Assembly: GCA_021642125.1 (NCBI GenBank)
Contig: JAKIXB010000044.1
Coordinates: forward strand, 124,001 to 188,000
Direction: 5' to 3'
DNA from: Nothophoma quercina
Taxonomy: Eukaryota; Ascomycota; Dothideomycetes; Pleosporales; Didymellaceae
DNA length: 64,000 nt
The stretch's first letter is position 1; each line of letters opens with the position of its first letter. The position numbers were made by a program, and so were the translations under genes. Under the pieces are notes generated by a model. The model was not told the origin of the DNA and searched no databases. It worked only from the letters and a program-made list of their open reading frames with translations. Positions 34,710 through 46,921 of this stretch are shown piece by piece.

Positions 34710-37602
34710 TTATCTGTTCTGATCATTGACGGGTTTGGCACCTGTGCGATGTTAGCAGCCATCAAACTCGTAACGCAAATGCTTAAAACTTACCCAGTAC
34801 CCAGCCGAGACCCGACTGCAACGCACCACTCGCGGTGTTGGCAAGCATATCCCTCTTTCTGACTCTCTCTTCATGCCCGTGCATGCTGTCCGAGTCACTC
34901 AAATCCATACTGACGCGGCTTGTGGTACCCCTAGAGTCTGGGCGTGACGAAGAACCCGTCCCAGCACGAAGCGGGAAGGCGCTCTTCGAGAACGCTGCAG
35001 CTGCACCGCGCGCAACGTCGAATAGACCCATCGGCGACTCTTCGACTGCACCACGTCCAACTTCGCGGCGTGGCTGAACTGTCGGAATAGAGTCCATGTC
35101 AAAAGCGCCGGGCAGCTTGCGATCGGCAGCATCGTTGAAGCGCTCTTCCTCCTCTGTTTCTTGAGCGAGGAGCTCTGTCATCTCAGCTTCGCACTGTTGC
35201 CAAACGTTGAGCACCTCTTCGAGATGGCTAGGTGGGGCGAGCAGGAGAGCTTGTGAAAGAAGTTCCATTCGTTGCTCGAGCTGGCGAAGCTCTGGTCGTG
35301 CAGCCTTGGCGTGTGACCATGTGCCCGACCATGATAGCGAAGGCTTGTAACGACCCGCACGGAGAGCCGCACGCCAGGCAACATCTTCTGCATCATCGGC
35401 CTGCTTGACGGGTGTGTCGGAGTCAAACGAAAACCGTTGTGTTGATGTCGAGACTGCTGGCGAAGGGGTTGCGGCCGGAGTAAGGCGGTTGACAACGTAC
35501 GAGTACGCAGTCTCGAAGTCGCCCTCTTCCAGGGCTGCATCGATAGCCATGCCAATCACGCGACGTTCGGCAGCTGCTTTCTTCTTCTCGGTTGTCGTCG
35601 CGTCAAGCGGACCAGCATCCTTGTAGTCGTCTATGATGGTCGATGGCATCGAGACGACCAGGTTTTGCCCAATGGAGATCAGATCATCCAACTTGGTGTA
35701 GCTACCGAGGTTTTGCGAGAGCAACCTCTGTATCAACGACAAAGGATCAGAGCTAACCCTGATACTGACAGGCTGAAAAGGTACACCGTGCTGGAGGATC
35801 AACGAGTAGAAGGACATGGCATGTGTTGCCGAAAGCAAAGCTTGTGTCCGTTGGAAACGCGAAGATTTTGAGAAGTGAGGAGCGAACGCAGCTACGATCT
35901 CTGCACAACGCTTCATGCCACCCCTGTTGCGGTTGCCGTTGGTAGCATTGTCATAATGATGCAAAGCAGCAGACAGTACCACCTTCTCGACATCTGACTG
36001 TAGAAGTGGGTGCTCACCAAAAGCTGGCTTGACATATATCTGCACTGCGAGTGAGAAATGGCTACCCTCGATGAGCGACTTGAGAATCTCTGTCTCGATC
36101 GTTGTCTTCTCGAGCATACCCAAGATACCCTGTCCATGACGGTCATTGTCGTGCGCGTCTGTACCCCAGTTCCAAAGCCAGAGCAGCTTGGCTCTGATGG
36201 TCCGCCACTGATCACTGTCCCTCTTCGAGCCACTACTCAGGGTGTGAAGTACTCTCTGAAGGAGCGAGGACTGTTCAGCGTAGTCGTCCCGTAGCGACAT
36301 CTTGGCAACTGTTCGTGGTGAGACAGGGTGTTGCAGGCTTGTCAAGACACACGCCGAAAAGAGTACCAGCTCGATGATCCGAAATGCGTCTTGTCCAGGC
36401 CTTGTGACGTCGTTATCGGATGCCAAGAGTCGTCCTTCCTGGATTAATGAAGAAGTAGCATCCTGCAGTATTGGTGTTTTGAGGTCGTATGATGGTAGCG
36501 ATTCGACACCGATGCTGAGATGTGGTGGAGGGTCGCAGTGGAGAAGATCGCATATCCGTGTGAGGAGGGCATGAGCTGTTTGTAGTGTCTCAACATCGCT
36601 CGCCTCTACTAAGTACAGGCATGATAGCGCTGTCTGTGCATACTGCATTTCCAAGCGGCGCTGTGTTTCCTCATCCACGTAATCTCGACCTTCTTCAAAA
36701 CCTCCTAAGTCCATGTCTTCAGGTCCGTCCCATTCGGAGATGGCAGCAGTGACTAGGGGTAAATCCTCTTTCGAAGTGTGCAAGAGCCACTGGAACAGTG
36801 CATCCCAGTCATTCGACTCCTGTACCGACTCTTCTGCTATTGATGCCCTGCGGACGCCGCCTGAAATCTTCCGCCTCTTTCGGTCGTTGGCACCACATAT
36901 CCACGGCGATACCACACCCCTGAGGTCTCGTGCCGCATTTCCTGTGTCTGCGCCAGCTTTCCTTGCAGCACGCAGGTTTGCGAGATTGAAGTCTAGTGCC
37001 CGCTTCCCTCTCAGACTGGCGTACTCGTCAAGGGACACGGCGATGCCTTGTGGGTAGTATTCGTAGCTCAGGCGGAGCAGCGGGAACACGGTCGAAATGA
37101 ACCATGTTCGCAGGTATTCGGAGTGGCTGAGAAAGGGAACGATGAGTTGCGGCACGAGGTCGAGGAGGCCGGTCTCGGAATCGATGCGATGTGCGCGGTG
37201 AATCAGGAAGCTGGTGAAAGGGTCGAGCTCGAGTTCTGCGTCGTACTGAGGGTGCAAATTCGGCAGCAGTTGCGATTGTATATCTTTCCCCCTTCTCTTT
37301 GCCTGCGACTTCGAGAGCGCCTCGACCGCAGCGATATCGAGGTGTGCGGCGGGGTCGTCGCCAGGGTGTCTTGAGTTGGTCGCAAGCTCGTTCAGGTATT
37401 CGACGTATGTCGTTGGCTCGACAGTCCCAGGCAAGAACGTGAGAAGGACGCGCAGCACCAGATTCAGTGGTAAATCGGGTTCGCGTAGTGCTGTTAATGC
37501 TCGTAGAGCGTCCACGTTCGGCTCGGTCGCATATTGGACTGCGAGCACCAAGCACTGCAGCTGTGACAGCTTCTGCAGCCTTTGGAGGACGGACATAGTC
37601 AT
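34710..37602 (-). CDS. sec39: Sec39-domain protein of the Dsl1/NRZ tethering complex, 946 aa
   Basis: Golgi-to-ER retrograde transport tether subunit (yeast Sec39/Dsl3, animal NBAS-related). Exons are 34794-37602 and 34710-34741; the 52-nt intron (donor GTAAGT, acceptor CACAG) changes the end from GKF-stop to GAKPVNDQNR. The frame opens upstream at GTG, but the first ATG codons are at 37602 and 37596 (MTMSVLQRLQKL). The protein is almost wholly helical, beginning with LQCLVLAVQYATEPNVDAL, and carries the family's mid-region LLWLWNWGTDAHDN and a long C-terminal part with ERRVIGMAIDAALEEGDFET. No membrane span. Length fits filamentous-fungal Sec39 proteins. Confidence 0.9.
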
Positions 37603-38303
37603 GCGATGCCAGGCTAGAGCTATTGCCAGCTGTATGTGCGGCTGCACACTGCCGTGGGGAAATGTTTGGGCTCGAAAGGCCACGCCCACACTCTCTCGAT
37701 TCGCTACGTCAATGGTCTTGGCTCTCGCAGCTCGGGGGTCTCGACTGAACTCCGCTGCACCTCACTTCTGCTCTCAGCCCCCACCGCCTTCACAACACCT
37801 GCATCTCTAGGATTGCTGACTGCGCGTTGTGTGCAAAGCGCAGTACACACCATGCACCAGGTTTGGACTACTCTAGTTTCGATGAAGGACGATGATGTTG
37901 GTGGCTGCAATTGCGACTTTATTCACCAATTATGGAACACCCTGAAGTATTGACATGCAGTCTCGATCCTCAGCCTTGCCCCTCTGCTATCTTCAGCCTT
38001 TGTCTTAGCATCACCTACATACGCGACTTGGTATCTTTGGCTTTCGTGGCGTTCGCGACTCAAGCGAGATGGCTGCTCCACCCTTGCGCAATTGGCTTTC
38101 CCTCCCACGATGCACTGCAGAGCCGCAGGCTGAGTGTCAGCTCTGGCGGGGTTGCGTGGCCATCAACAGGTATAAGGTCGATCTCTCCAGTTCCAGCGAT
38201 TGTCAAACTTGCGAGCGTGTTATTCAATCTCTGGGTATTTTCACCAAGGCATCCTTCCAAGGTCAACTACACCCGTTCTTTAGTCTCTGCCAACTTGATC
38301 AAC
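37603..38303. other. Divergent promoter between sec39 and the fasciclin gene
   Basis: Minus-strand translation is open for about 30 codons past the sec39 ATG, and plus-strand translation is open from 37911, but both lack suitable start codons. No separate gene recognised. Confidence 0.45.
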
Positions 38304-39573
38304 ATGCATCGCAAACTTCTATTGCTAGGTACATTGTTGAGTGCAACGTATGCGCAGACGCTCCTTGAAGCCCTATCCCGGGTCCCAGCGCTATCAAACT
38401 TCACAGCTTTCTACCAAAACAACGAGGCATTCGCTGCGTCCTACTTTGGCAACGAATCAACCTACCCCATCACGTTCCTCGCTCCAAGTAATGAAGCATT
38501 CACCGCATACTACTCGCAACACCAAGTATCCCTCTTTGATGTCGGTCCAGATGTGCTCTTGCAGCTCGTACAATACCACACACTGGTATCGAACCTGAGC
38601 AGCGACAACTTTACCTCAAGCGGTAGCACAGGAATCACAGCACCCACTTTGCTGGTCAATTCTCCAGCAAACAATCGAACTGCAGGACCCAGTCTAGCCG
38701 CCAAATTCGGTGGAGCTCAGCGCGCCGCAGGACAAGTCGTATTCATCCAGAGCGCCGGTCAAGCATCCCAACCGAACCGCTTCAAGCTCATGAGCCGCCA
38801 GTCCGCAGACGGCGCACACACCGCAGGCGTGCGCTCAGGTCTGGCATCGACCGTCAACCTCCAGGCGCTCTCTGCAGAACAAGGAGCCTGGGACGGAGGC
38901 CGTTTCCACATCGTCGACGGCCTGCTCACATTGCCAACTACTTGTGCAGAGACGATTCGTGACGCAGGACTCGCCAGTCTCGATAACGCTCTGAATCGTA
39001 CATCGCTCTGGCCCGCTCTCGACGGCTCGAAGAACGTCACGTGTCTGGGTCCGGATAACAGAGCGTTCCAAGCCGCGGGCAACCCCGATTTTAACCTAAC
39101 CGTCGAAGACTTGAAGGGCGCTTTGTTGTATCACACCTTACCTGAAGTGGCGTACAGCGACTTTCTGGTTGACGGACAGGAGTTCAAAAGCTTGCAGAAT
39201 GGGACTGTGCGGGTGAAGATTGATGATAGTGATGGGAACCGGACCATCTACTTCAATAACGCCAAGGTCATCAACGCGAATGTCTTGTAAGTCTCTAATC
39301 GATCGTTTCGTGATCTACTGTGACTAATATCAAGGGAACAGGACCCACAATGGTCTGATGCATGTGCTCGACGCTGTTATGGTGCCGCTGGAGCAGTTGA
39401 ACTCAACAAACGCAACGGCCTCTGGGACACCGTCGTCAAGACCCTCGTCGACTGCGACAAATACGGCAAATCCCACGGGAGCTAGCGAGAATGCTGCTGT
39501 TCCAGTCACGAAGGCAGCGAGATCTGACTGGGCGTTGTGGACATTTGGTGTTTCTCTAGTGGCCTTGCTGTGA
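38304..39573 (+). CDS. Secreted, probably GPI-anchored fasciclin (FAS1) domain protein, 404 aa
   Basis: Cell-surface protein with two FAS1 domains. Exons are 38304-39286 and 39342-39573; the 55-nt intron splits a Leu codon and joins INANVL to THNGLMHVLDAVM, the conserved H2-like end of FAS1. The signal peptide is MHRKLLLLGTLLSATYA. The first FAS1 domain begins with LLEALSRVPALSNFTAFYQ and has the FLAPSNEAF motif; the second begins AETIRDAGLASLDNALN. Many Asn-X-Ser/Thr glycosylation sites are present. The C-terminus is Ser/Thr-rich and ends in a hydrophobic tail (LWTFGVSLVALL), consistent with GPI attachment. Likely adhesion or cell-wall role (family knowledge). Confidence 0.92.
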
Positions 39574-39655
39574 CAGTGTACATCCGCGTCTTTCACCAAT
39601 TCCTCGTCTCGCGATTGACCTTCTTACGTAGCACCAATAAAGTCCACTTCTCCAG

Positions 39656-40519
39656 CTACTCCTGAGCGTCCAGTTCCTTCAGCTCGTCGCGTCTCCCGCA
39701 AAACCTGAATGTCAACCCCCACATGCTCTCCCCGCCCAACTCAATCTCGCACCTAACAACCTCATACATCGCCGTCTCGTAGTATCTTAGCAGTTCTTCC
39801 TGACTTTCATTCTGCACAATGTACACGCTGCCCCGCACTTTACACTCTTCTCCCGCATCAACCAAAGCACGATACCCGCCGCACATCATCAGCTTGCCAT
39901 TGCCGATCTTGCCCATAGCAAGCAAAGGCTCGACTCCAAGACCAAGCAGAGCCTTGAGCTTCGCCGGGTCCGCCAGCGAGCCGTAGAGAAAGTAAAGCAC
40001 CGGATACTCATCCTGCGTCGGCCAGGTCGCCCTATTGTCGCCAGGAGCAAGTGCATGCCCACGATCGACATTGAGTGCTGCCCAACGACTCGAGCCACAG
40101 CGCAGACAAGCCGTGTACCGAGCAACGAAGCGTATGTTGTTCTTGATGAAGTTGTGGTATGAGCAGCCGGGCTGTCGACATATCCAGTTCCCGTGGTTCC
40201 GGGCGTTGGACCGGTACTGTGGCAGTGTTGCCATGTCGCCTAGACATGGTGCTGGGGAGTCGTTCGAGAGGTTCTTCGCAGCGAGTTGCGCGGGCTTGAA
40301 CGTTGGCGGGTCTGGGTAGATGGCTTTGGTGATGGGCTCGATTGCCGTGTGCGGTAAAAGGGCGAAGCGGACTGTTGAGCCGTCGGAGGTACGGCCAGTG
40401 ACTATGCTTGGTGGTTCGGAGGTTTTGAGGAGTCGTTGTATGGCTTCTGCAGTTGGGAGAGATGGATGCTGGGCAAAGAGGTATCGCATGTGAGTGTTTG
40501 TGGGGTCGATAGAAGACAT
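39656..40519 (-). CDS. GGCT-fold (AIG2-like) protein with RanBP2-type zinc finger, 287 aa
   Basis: Single exon starting at ATG 40519. Residues 110-145 read NWICRQPGC...N...CLRCGSSRW, with W112, C114, C119, N123, C138 and C141 in the order of a RanBP2-type zinc finger, though the Cys-Cys spacing in the first pair is wide. From residue 172 the sequence follows the gamma-glutamylcyclotransferase/AIG2 fold: YPVLYFLYGSLADP (the substrate-binding YGSL at 179-182), GGYRALVDAGEE, VRGSVYIVQNESQEELL and YYETAMYEVVRCEIEL. The N-terminal 100 residues are unassigned. The enzymatic activity is uncertain. The gene lies in tandem with the Mio gene on the same strand. Confidence 0.85.
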   Translation of the reverse strand: MSSIDPTNTHMRYLFAQHPSLPTAEAIQRLLKTSEPPSIVTGRTSDGSTVRFALLPHTAIEPITKAIYPDPPTFKPAQLAAKNLSNDSPAPCLGDMATLPQYRSNARNHGNWICRQPGCSYHNFIKNNIRFVARYTACLRCGSSRWAALNVDRGHALAPGDNRATWPTQDEYPVLYFLYGSLADPAKLKALLGLGVEPLLAMGKIGNGKLMMCGGYRALVDAGEECKVRGSVYIVQNESQEELLRYYETAMYEVVRCEIELGGESMWGLTFRFCGRRDELKELDAQE

Positions 40520-40987
40520 TAGAGCTTTGAGGGCTTGTTCTCGAGTTCTGTGCTGTCGCCTTGTTTGTTTTCGAAATGTTCTGTTCTCCTCGTTTGTAAG
40601 ACGGGGTTTTGCGTGAAAGGATGCATGTATTGATGAATTCGGAAGCGAGTCAAACTCATGCGTAAACCATGGTTCGTTGCGCGAAAGAATCGAGGTTGGA
40701 TTGGCGCTAGGTCAGACTTCTTTGAGAGCGAAAGGTAGGCTCGACTGATGTCGACCATCCCTCCTGCTTTCTCGACCAGTGAGGGAGTTGCTTGGTGGAT
40801 GAGTTTGGCACATCATTACATTGCAATGCCGATTGAGAACGGTATGCCAACACTTCATTAGCAGGTCCACTGACCAACTTCCAGCGACTATGTCGGTAAA
40901 GAAATGTAGGTGTTACGACTATACCATGTGATGTTGCCGAGCGCTTCTGGACAGATGAGCTTCCCTCGAGGGACCTTCGCTCACCGC
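40520..40987. other. Spacer between Mio/Sea4 and GGCT-fold genes
   Basis: 3' flank of the upstream gene and promoter of the downstream one. Short frames only; nothing recognised. Confidence 0.5.
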
Positions 40988-43935
40988 TCACTTCAGCAAC
41001 CCACACATACATTTGCAGTCCGGCACTGGACACATAGAATGCTTTGCAAACCAGTCTCGTGCGTGATGTCCGTGAAACCCATGCGTGCAGCTCATACAAA
41101 ACACCATCAATCTGCTCTCCAGATCCTCACCTTTCAATGTCTCTGCACCGCCAGGCTTCGCTGGATCCGGTGACCCCAGCCACATCATACACAGCCCGCA
41201 CCGCGGCATCTGTGCACCGCAATTTGGACATGCGAGCGCTGGACTCGTAGTAGAATGCTTCCCAGCACCCCCAGGTTTGGCGTGCATCATCGCAGATTTG
41301 GGGTTTGAAGGATGTTGCGTGTGATAAGGGGCACCTGTGACAGGCACGAGACGTGATTTATTACCGCGGGATTCCTTACGCAAGGCGAGGTTCTGCTGGC
41401 ACTGCGCGCAGCGGATTGCAATGCTAGGCTGCGTCGGCTTGTTCCTCGCACTCCCCTCTCTGGTCACACTGCGCGCATTGTGTTCTTTCGTGTACCGCGT
41501 GCGCTCCAGAAACGTGCGCCAGACCTGCATTTGCTCCAGGTAGATGTCTTTCCAAAGGTACCACCGCGGATCCTGGATGTACAGTGGACACGCCCGAGAT
41601 AAGAGGAGGACGGCAGTTTGCAGCTCGGACGGGTGCGAGGCGATGTGCACTTGCAGCAGGTCGAGGGCGCGGGTGGTCAGGCCTGTGAGGAGGAGCCCAG
41701 AGATGGAGCCGCTGCGGATGTGGGATGTTGTTGTCATGGAGAGGAATCGGGAGAGGGAGGTGTCGGGAAGGTATTTCAGGGCGACGGCGACGCGGTCGGG
41801 GAGTGCGAGGGAGATTGTGTCTACGACGGCGGTCCAGTCCGCGGTTATGAAGTAGGTGAGGAGGGACTTTAGGTAGGGATCGTTGGTCATCTCGGACATC
41901 CAGGAACACGCTTCGCGTTGCTCGGTAGGTACTCCTGATAACGGCGAGGCACAAGCGATGACAGCACCGAGGCCGATGTGATCCTGTGGGAGCTTACCCT
42001 GTTGCAACGCGGTTCGGAGGAGAGACAACGCGATATCCTTGTGGCCTTGGAAAACCGCGAGGACGATAGCTTTCAGAACCGCTCCATCGGCAATCAAGTT
42101 TTCGCAGTTGTCCTGTACACCGTTCTTATCGAGTGGCCAACCGCATAGACTCAAGCATAGTTGCCTATTCTCCGGTAACTTAGTCTCGACTCCTTCGAAT
42201 GGCGGAAACCGTTTGGCCTCCACAATCTCTTTCACTGCCTCCCGAAACATGTCTTGACTCTTCTCCGCATCTGGATCAATGCGCCTGTCATCATACATCT
42301 CCAAATCGTTGTTCCATATCGACTCGATGCCAAGGTAATTGAGTTCTAGGCCGTTACCAACCATTCCGTCGCCCCATGCATGTGTATCCATGCGTTCAAC
42401 GAAGGTCCAAACATCCGCCAGCCATGGGTCATTTGACACAATCGCCTTATTTTGCGCACATCCGAGGGAGTACCCTTCCTGACACCGACGCTTGGAGCTT
42501 TGCAGGGAAGCAAGATAATCGGGCAAGGGTATCTTGACGTCGGGGTATGCCAGTCTGAGGAGTTCCTCACGCATCTGTGTGCTCGATCGACGTCTATCGT
42601 TCGTGCTGAGCTGCTCCATATCTCCTGACAGATCCGCAGGGCCATGTTCGCCTTTCCTGCTTAGAGCCTCATCTTGGATCTCACTGAGATCCTCTGCAAT
42701 CGTGCCGTGACGACTTCTCGGTCTAGCGATAGTAGTGCGGTCTCTGTAGATCTCTTCGAGAGCGCTGACATTGATTCGTGGGGCGGCCGGCGGCACCTTC
42801 AATACCTCCACTTCTCGATTTGCATGCAAGGCTAACGCACACTGCCCATCTAATGGGCTACCATTGGTCATGAAGTCATATGCCATAACACGGTCTTTTT
42901 GTTTCTGTGGAAAGTCCTTGCTATGCCACGGGTGGCGCAGATGATGCGAAACCTTGGTGTAGTGCGGCATTGACCACGCTCGAGCCATTGCGGTGTCCGT
43001 TGTCGACTTCAGTGTCTCCAGGCGATGCGAATGCTGAGCGAGTTCCAAGATCTTGAATTCGCCCGTGTTCGCAAGGACACCAAATGTGCCTCTCTTTGTA
43101 CCAGTGTATCTCAGACTCCAGATACTTGCCGGTTGGCTGTTGTCTACGATAGGCTTGAACTCCAAAACAGCACCGCCACTGTCGTTACCGCTGCGCTGCC
43201 TGACCATGCGCTGATCCCATACGGTCACAGTAGGGTCGCCTGTCGTCCCCGCTGAAAGGAAGTAATTCTCATCTAGCGGGTCTATAGCGATGTTGTGGAC
43301 TTGCTTGGTTTGTATGTTGGCAATTCCCTGCGTTCCAGAATCTACAAGTGTCAGCGTTGGACATGCCTCCTGCTCCGGTAACCAGGCCTACCTCGAAGGT
43401 CGTACATCCGGATGTACTGCCTTTGCACACCCGCAAGAAGCGTGTCCGGCTGGTTCTGGAAGAACTTGATACTGGAAACGGCTTCTGAGCTGGCAAGCTT
43501 CTTGCATGGCTCATCCTTGCTCGTAAAACGCGCATCGTTCATGTCATAGATGTTCAGACACACATCGTTCCTCACTCGATCCAACCCGGTAGCTAGGAGG
43601 TTCTTGTGACTGAAAGCGATTGAGTTGCACTTCCTTTGATGCCTGATGGGAAATGCGTGCAGGAAGTCGCCTTCGGGCTTGTTGGGGTCTAGTTGGACGA
43701 TGTGTGCTTCCCCGGATGCAGAACCAATAGCGACCACATCGGGATCTTTCTTCGACCAGTCGAACGCGGTATAATTCGGGAGCTTATCGCGAATTAACAG
43801 CTGTCGATAGTTGACTTTGGATCCATCAAAGCTCTCAATCTCGCAGAGACGAAGGCGGTTGCCAGCGACATCAATAATCAAGAAGCGAGGCTGATCTCGT
43901 GTGGAGTGCGGCGACCACCTGATTGCAGCTTCCAT
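40988..43935 (-). CDS. WD-repeat protein Mio / Sea4, GATOR2-SEACAT subunit, 965 aa
   Basis: Subunit of the vacuole-associated SEA (GATOR) complex that relays amino-acid status to TORC1. Exons are 43392-43935 and 40988-43341, with a 50-nt intron (GTAGGC to TTGTAG) inside the beta-propeller joining MYDLR to DSGTQGIANIQTK. The ATG at 43935 (MEAAIRWSPHS) is chosen; the longer frame opens at GTG. WD-type blades occupy roughly residues 1-330 (for example IGSASGEAHIVQLD, TVTVWDQRM). An alpha-solenoid follows. The C-terminus is a zinc-binding RING/ribbon (CPNCGAQMPRCGLCMMWLG, FCMSCTHGFHGHHARDWF, CPVPDCKCMCG), typical for Mio. The gene faces EFG1 across a 330-bp divergent promoter. Confidence 0.92.
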
Positions 43936-44265
43936 CTTGTCAATCACCAGGGCCAGATATCGCCGTGATGAAGTACCAAATACTAGCTCTTGTTGGCTGC
44001 ATCGAGCCGAATCACGGCAGATCGAGAGGTCGATGCGGGGGTGGCATTGATATGAGTTCACACGTGACCAGTCGAGCGATTGAAGGAATAGTCAATGGGG
44101 ACGCGTCGGGATCGAAGGTGAATGCAAGCTACGCGTGACATCAACCCTGCCGCACTTTCCACGCTATCGATAAGAACGGTAAGCGTGGCCCCGCTAAAAC
44201 TTTCCGACCTGCGATCAGCCTGAACTTTTCGGCAACTCTACAAACCTCAGGTACAACCATACGAC
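43936..44265. promoter_or_regulatory. Bidirectional promoter between Mio/Sea4 and EFG1
   Basis: 330 bp between two divergent start codons, which must hold both promoters and leaders. No specific elements are claimed. Confidence 0.5.
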
Positions 44266-45187
44266 ATGTCGCAAAAACGCAAACACGATGAGGTTGCCGA
44301 CCTCGAAGCTTCCGATCCCGCCTCAACGAAGAAGCCGCGCTCTTTCCCTCACGCCGGCAAAACAAGACACAAGCGTCCAAATGCCGCCAAAGACAAAGAC
44401 TCCGAATATGGTGCCAGCGCAAATGCGCTGAAGAACCGGATACGCGACCTGAAGCGTCTGCTTGCCCATGTCGATAATGTGCCCAAACACAAGATGTCGG
44501 CGAGCTCGAGGATAGAACGCGAGCGAGAACTGGAGGCATGTGAGCACGAGCTTGAGGAGAAGACCATGAAGGCGAGGGAAAGCGAGTACAGGAAAAAGAT
44601 GATTGGAAAATACCACCAAGTGCGGTTCTTTGGTAGGTGTCCAGATATCTACGTCATGGGCGAGACGTATACTGACAGCTGCAGACCGACAAAAAGCCAC
44701 CCGCGTGCTCAAGCGTCTCAAGAAGGAGTCTGCGGCAGCCGAAGACGAGGAGGAGAAGAGCGCATTGCAGAAGAAGCTACACAATGCCGAGGTCGACGTC
44801 AACTACGCCATATCGTATCCCCTCATGAAGCCATACTCCTCACTATACCCCAAGTCGAAAAAGACCTCGAAGAACGCCGAAACAGACGACAGCGACGAAG
44901 CCAAGAGTAAATCTGAAGAAGTTGATGGACCCAAGGGCGACGTCGCGATGTGGAAGCTGGTCGAGCAAGCCATGGAAGAAGGCACATTGGAGACACTGCG
45001 CAATAGCAAGAGCAGAGAGGAAATACCGGGCGCGCCACCAAAGAAGAGCAAGGTAAAGGAAAAGAAAGGGAAGAGGGAAGTTTCGCTGCCGAAGAAGTCA
45101 AACGCCCCCACGCCGACAAATAGACGTGAAGCAAGAGCAGCGGCAAGAGAAGCAGAGGAAGACAGCGATGGAGGGTTCTTCGAGTAG
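44266..45187 (+). CDS. efg1: rRNA-processing protein EFG1, 289 aa
   Basis: Nucleolar factor for 18S rRNA maturation. Exons are 44266-44632 and 44685-45187; the 52-nt intron (donor GTAGGT, acceptor TGCAG) joins GKYHQVRFF to DRQKATRVLKRLKKE. A basic N-terminus (MSQKRKHDE, KTRHKRPNAA) is followed by the EFG1 core: NALKNRIRDLKRLLAHV, a coiled coil ERERELEACEHELEEKTM, and VDVNYAISYPLMKPYSSLYP. The acidic/Lys-rich tail ends SDGGFFE. Length and order agree with the family. The name should not be confused with the Candida transcription factor Efg1. Confidence 0.93.
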
Positions 45188-45328
45188 GATCTGCAATACC
45201 TCGCATTCGAGCAAAGCAACAGAAGCGACATTATGCATTATATACCCCGCGGCGCCGGTACATTACTGGCAAACCAAAACATCAACGATATCATGCATGG
45301 AAACAAAAATCCAATCTCAACCAACCCA

Positions 45329-46921
45329 CTATTGCCCGTACACCCTCACCGGATGCGCCTCTGTATTCCACACCCACTTATTCTGCCCTGTTCTGCTCAC
45401 CTGCCACTCAGCATCATCATCCACCTGAATCAGATAACTATACTTCAGCACCTCCGCAAACCAGAAACTCTCCATCATATCCTCAAACCCGCCACCGCCT
45501 TCAACCCTAACATCACGGATCGTCGAGTACCCACTGCCTACACGCGTCGTCTGATTAATAGCCACAAACGCATCCCACGCCCAGTCCTGATACTTGGTGT
45601 CGCCCGTCGCGCGGTACGCGTAGTAGTAGCTCTCGATGACCTCGGGGCGGAGTTGGTACCCTGGACTGAGGATATAGAACCCGTTCTGCGCAAAAAAAGA
45701 CTCCTGGCCCGCGGGGACCATGTCGGGGTCCCAGCCAAACACCTCCGGCCCGATGCGTGTAGTCGTAGACGCATAGGTGGCGCGGCACCCATCGACGAGC
45801 GCCAGACCGTAGTCGATGTACTTCTGCTCGCCCAGCACCTGGCCGCCGAGAATGAAGTTCCCGCCGTCGAAGCACGCGAGGTGTTCGCTCGCGAGAAGGA
45901 GTTCGGTGCCGTTGTACGCCGCAACGAATGTGAGGTCCGGTCTTGTCAGCGGCCTGCTTGTCAGGTATGTAATTGTGCTTTCGGCCGCGGCGATCCAGCG
46001 CTCTTTCAACGCCCCATACCTCGCTGGATCGTACACGTACATCTTGATTAAGTACTCGTAGAACGAGTCGTCGCCGCCGATCCAGCCACCCTGCGCGTCG
46101 AGGAATTGGCCAGAAACGGGATCGATGTACGTCCCCAGCAGGCCAGGGAACGGCTCAGCAGCCGCCGGGCTCGGAGCAAGAAGATAGGATTCTGCTCTGT
46201 TGACGAGGGATGCGTAGGTTGTGTTCCCCGTCAGATCGGCGAGGCGCGTCCATTCGAGGATCAGGGTGCCGACTGTTGCGAGACCGTTTGGCTCTGCGGT
46301 TACACGCCGAGTGCTCAGGTTGAGCAGGTTGTACGGGATACCTGTTGGTGTTTCGAAGGCGTAGCTGAGGTTGTTGGCAAGATTGATCGATTGCGATAGT
46401 AGAGCGGCTACATTCGCCGGATCGTCTGCGAGGTGTGCTAATGGGCCAGAGAGGAAGTCGTACCCTGACAGCATGCCACCGAGGTATCTGATTGTTGTTT
46501 CGAAGAGCGAGACGGAGGTTGAAGTGGATGACCAATCGATGTAGGGGACGTAGTTGATAATCTGATTTACTATATCCTTCTGGCCCATGACGAGCGCTGT
46601 GCTGAGCGCATCAGCGGCGGAGGCGCCCCAGCCATTGCTTTCAAAGTCAGTCCGAGGCAATAGTGGTAGATGTTAAACGTACCGTGAATTGCCGAAAGTG
46701 TTTGTGACGGGGTGGAGTTCGTCGTTGGGAAAGGCATATTGGTAGTATCCCGCCCAGCTCAATCTAAACGTATCGATGACAGCTTGTGCTCTATCAACTG
46801 GCGGGGAATATTGCTGTTTCTGCTGACCGGCATGTGACCCTATCTGTTGAGGGACTGCGGGGAGTGCAGAGATGACAGGAAGAAAGGCGACACTGAGCGC
46901 CAGAGCGCCAGAACGAACCAT
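45329..46921 (-). CDS. Secreted class I alpha-1,2-mannosidase, glycoside hydrolase family 47, 515 aa
   Basis: Inverting, calcium-dependent GH47 mannosidase that trims Man9-type N-glycans; fungal paralogues of this type are secreted. Exons are 46683-46921 and 45329-46637, with a 45-nt intron joining NTFGNSR to NGWGASAADAL. Signal peptide MVRSGALALSVAFLPVISA. Family signatures include the DELHPVTNTFGN block, the acid-rich catalytic region (GGDDSFYEYLIKMYVYDP, GYQLRPEVIESYYYAYRATG) and the C-terminal WNTEAHPVRV, which holds the calcium-binding Thr. Several N-glycosylation sites are present. The family assignment rests on these signatures. Convergent with EFG1, with only about 140 bp between the stop codons. 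Confidence 0.93.

Noticed and set aside
37603..37689. N-terminal extension of Sec39 from a GTG codon
   Set aside because: Eukaryotic initiation at GTG is improbable here and two ATG codons follow at 37602 and 37596, where family-like sequence begins.
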